From assembly GCF_001654495.1 (NCBI RefSeq), contig NZ_CP015849.1:5559001-5623000 (forward strand): a stretch of DNA of 64,000 nucleotides, in the 5' to 3' direction. The position numbers were made by a program, and so were the translations under genes. Shown here piece after piece: positions 62,749 through 64,000 of this stretch; within the stretch, counting starts at the first letter, position 1; every line of letters starts with the position of its first letter. The stretch is from Streptomyces sp. SAT1 (GTDB taxonomy: Bacteria > Actinomycetota > Actinomycetes > Streptomycetales > Streptomycetaceae). The notes under the pieces were generated by a model. That model was not told where the DNA came from. It was given only the letters and a program-made list of their open reading frames with translations, and searched no databases.

Positions 62749-64000
62749 CCACCGCCCCCGAGGCCGGGCACGCCCCCGAGACCACAGCCGGGCCCGCGCC
62801 CGATGCGGGACGTGTACCCGAGGCCGGACCTGCCCCCGGCCCTGTATCTGCGCCCGAGGCCGGGCGTGTGCCCGCGCCCGGAAGCGCGCCTGCGCCTGCC
62901 CCCTCGGCCGGCTCCGCGCCGGAGGCCGGCCCCGCGCCCGCGCCCGAGGCCGGGCGCGCCCCCGAAGCCACGCCCGCCGCCGCGCTGGCCCCCGCCGTCC
63001 CCGGCCTCCCCCTCACCGCCGCCCAGAGCGGCATGTGGTACGCCCAGGCCCTGGACCCGGACAGTCCCGCGCTGAACACCGCCGAACACCTGGAGATCCA
63101 CGGCGACCTCCGTCCCGACCTGTTCGCCCAGGCCCTGTACCGCACGGCGCGCGAGGCGGAGGTTCTGCGCGTGCGGGTCGCCGATACGCCGGACGGGCCA
63201 CGGCAGTTCCGCTGCCCGGTGCCCCCGCCCGGGGACGGCTTCCCGCTGTACACCGCCGACCTGCGCGACGCCCCCGACCCGGTCGCCGCCGCCCGCGCCT
63301 GGGCCGACGACGACCTCGCCCGGCCCTTCGACCTCACCACCGGGCCGCTGTTCCGGCACGCCCTGCTCCGCCTCGGCGAGCACCGCTGGCTGTGGCACCA
63401 GCGCGTCCACCACCTCGCCCTGGACGGCTTCGGCTACTCCCTGGTCGCCCGCCGCACCGCCGAGATCTACACCGCGCTCGCCGCGGGACTGCCCCCGGCC
63501 GACAGCCCCTTCGGCCGTCTCGACGACCTCGTCCGCGACGACCTCGCCTACCGCGCCGGCGAACAGTACGAACGCGACCGCGCCCACTGGAACCAGCTCC
63601 TCGCCGACCGGCCCGAGGCCCCCACCCTGGCCGGCCGCAGCGCGCTGCCCTCCCACACCTTCCTGCGGGCCACCGCCCGCGTCCCGGACGCGACCACCGC
63701 CTCCCTGCGCGAGCTGGCGGGCGAACTCAAGGCGACCTGGGCCGAGTTGATCGTCGTCGCACAGGCCCTGTACGTCTCCCGGGCCACCGGCCGCGACGAC
63801 GTCGTCCTCGGCCTGCCCCTGATGGGCCGGATGGGCTCCGTCGCCCTGCGGGTGCCCGGCATGGTGATGAACGTCCTGCCGCTGCGCCTCACCGTCCGGC
63901 CCGCCGACACCCTCGCCGAGCTGACCCGCCAGGTGGTCCTCGGCATCCGGGCCGCCCGCCGCCACCAGCGCTACCGCTTCGAGGACATCCGCCGCGACCT
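62745..64000 (+). CDS. NRPS with N-terminal condensation domain (EntF/DhbF-like), cut by the right edge
   Basis: The first 418 residues are visible. An unusual low-complexity Ala/Pro/Gly/Glu segment of about 85 residues, with repeated APEAG-like units, precedes a condensation domain that starts at LPLTAAQSGMW. The catalytic HHxxxDG motif is present as HHLALDGFG, followed by GLPLMGR and GMVMNVLPLR typical of EntF-type C domains that use an aryl donor. Adenylation, carrier and release domains lie beyond 64000, so the amino acid and the final siderophore cannot be predicted. Start: ATG at 62745, overlapping the carrier-protein stop. Confidence 0.9.
   Translation, partial: MTTAPEAGHAPETTAGPAPDAGRVPEAGPAPGPVSAPEAGRVPAPGSAPAPAPSAGSAPEAGPAPAPEAGRAPEATPAAALAPAVPGLPLTAAQSGMWYAQALDPDSPALNTAEHLEIHGDLRPDLFAQALYRTAREAEVLRVRVADTPDGPRQFRCPVPPPGDGFPLYTADLRDAPDPVAAARAWADDDLARPFDLTTGPLFRHALLRLGEHRWLWHQRVHHLALDGFGYSLVARRTAEIYTALAAGLPPADSPFGRLDDLVRDDLAYRAGEQYERDRAHWNQLLADRPEAPTLAGRSALPSHTFLRATARVPDATTASLRELAGELKATWAELIVVAQALYVSRATGRDDVVLGLPLMGRMGSVALRVPGMVMNVLPLRLTVRPADTLAELTRQVVLGIRAARRHQRYRFEDIRRD

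Overview
The window is very GC-rich actinobacterial DNA, almost certainly from a Streptomyces chromosome. Evidence: many GTG starts, dense ATGA/GTGA gene overlaps, SARP/LAL-type regulators, Sfp-type phosphopantetheinyl transferases, and a single rare TTA codon placed in a regulator. It is packed with natural-product genes; I saw no tRNA, rRNA, transposase or CRISPR array.

Layout. (1) 1-8.3 kb: a truncated LuxR/LAL regulator, a two-gene ABC exporter-fold transporter of the YbtPQ/IrtAB type, an MmpL/RND exporter and a TetR regulator. (2) 8.4-18.7 kb, minus strand: a benzoxazole operon. A class II DAHP synthase, a PhzE-type ADIC synthase, a PhzD-type isochorismatase and an SDR should make 3-hydroxyanthranilate (3-HAA). 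An aryl-AMP ligase, a carrier protein, a KASIII-like acyltransferase and a metal amidohydrolase should activate, couple and cyclise it. A PPTase closes the operon. (3) 19.3-26.6 kb, plus strand: a PaaK-like ligase and a 6-methylsalicylate-type iterative PKS. Regions 2 and 3 match the logic of AJI9561/nataxazole/UK-1/A33853 benzoxazoles; 6-MSA plus two 3-HAA units is the expected product. A TetR/MFS pair follows.

(4) 29.7-56.2 kb: an XRE-SARP-NTPase regulator (with the TTA codon), then a plus-strand run encoding a polyunsaturated-fatty-acid (Pfa)-type lipid synthase. It has a stand-alone ACP, PfaA (KS-AT-4xACP-KR-DH), a PfaC in which the AT normally carried by PfaB is embedded (KS-CLF-AT-DH-DH), the PfaD enoyl reductase, two unusual acyl-CoA-dehydrogenase homologues, a second PPTase and a COG2907-type flavin desaturase/oxidase. 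No thioesterase or acyltransferase for release is visible. This is the most unusual system in the window, and its product cannot be read from sequence. (5) 56.2-58.5 kb: a small SARP, a MerR regulator and a divergent ABM-fold protein. (6) 59 kb to the right edge: a 2,3-dihydroxybenzoate (DHB) siderophore operon (isochorismate synthase, DHB-AMP ligase, isochorismatase, aryl carrier, and the start of a condensation-domain NRPS).

Regions 2 and 6 are parallel chorismate branches built from paralogous enzymes, but only one EntA-like dehydrogenase is present in the window, so enzyme sharing is possible. Short palindromes recur at promoters in different regions: TTAGAC-N3-GNCTAA at the ABC, RND, TetR/MFS and (partly) MerR promoters, and TGAGT-N7-ACTC at the benzoxazole divergent promoter and upstream of the small SARP. 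These suggest regulation that crosses cluster boundaries. All functions are inferred by reading the sequence; no database search was run.
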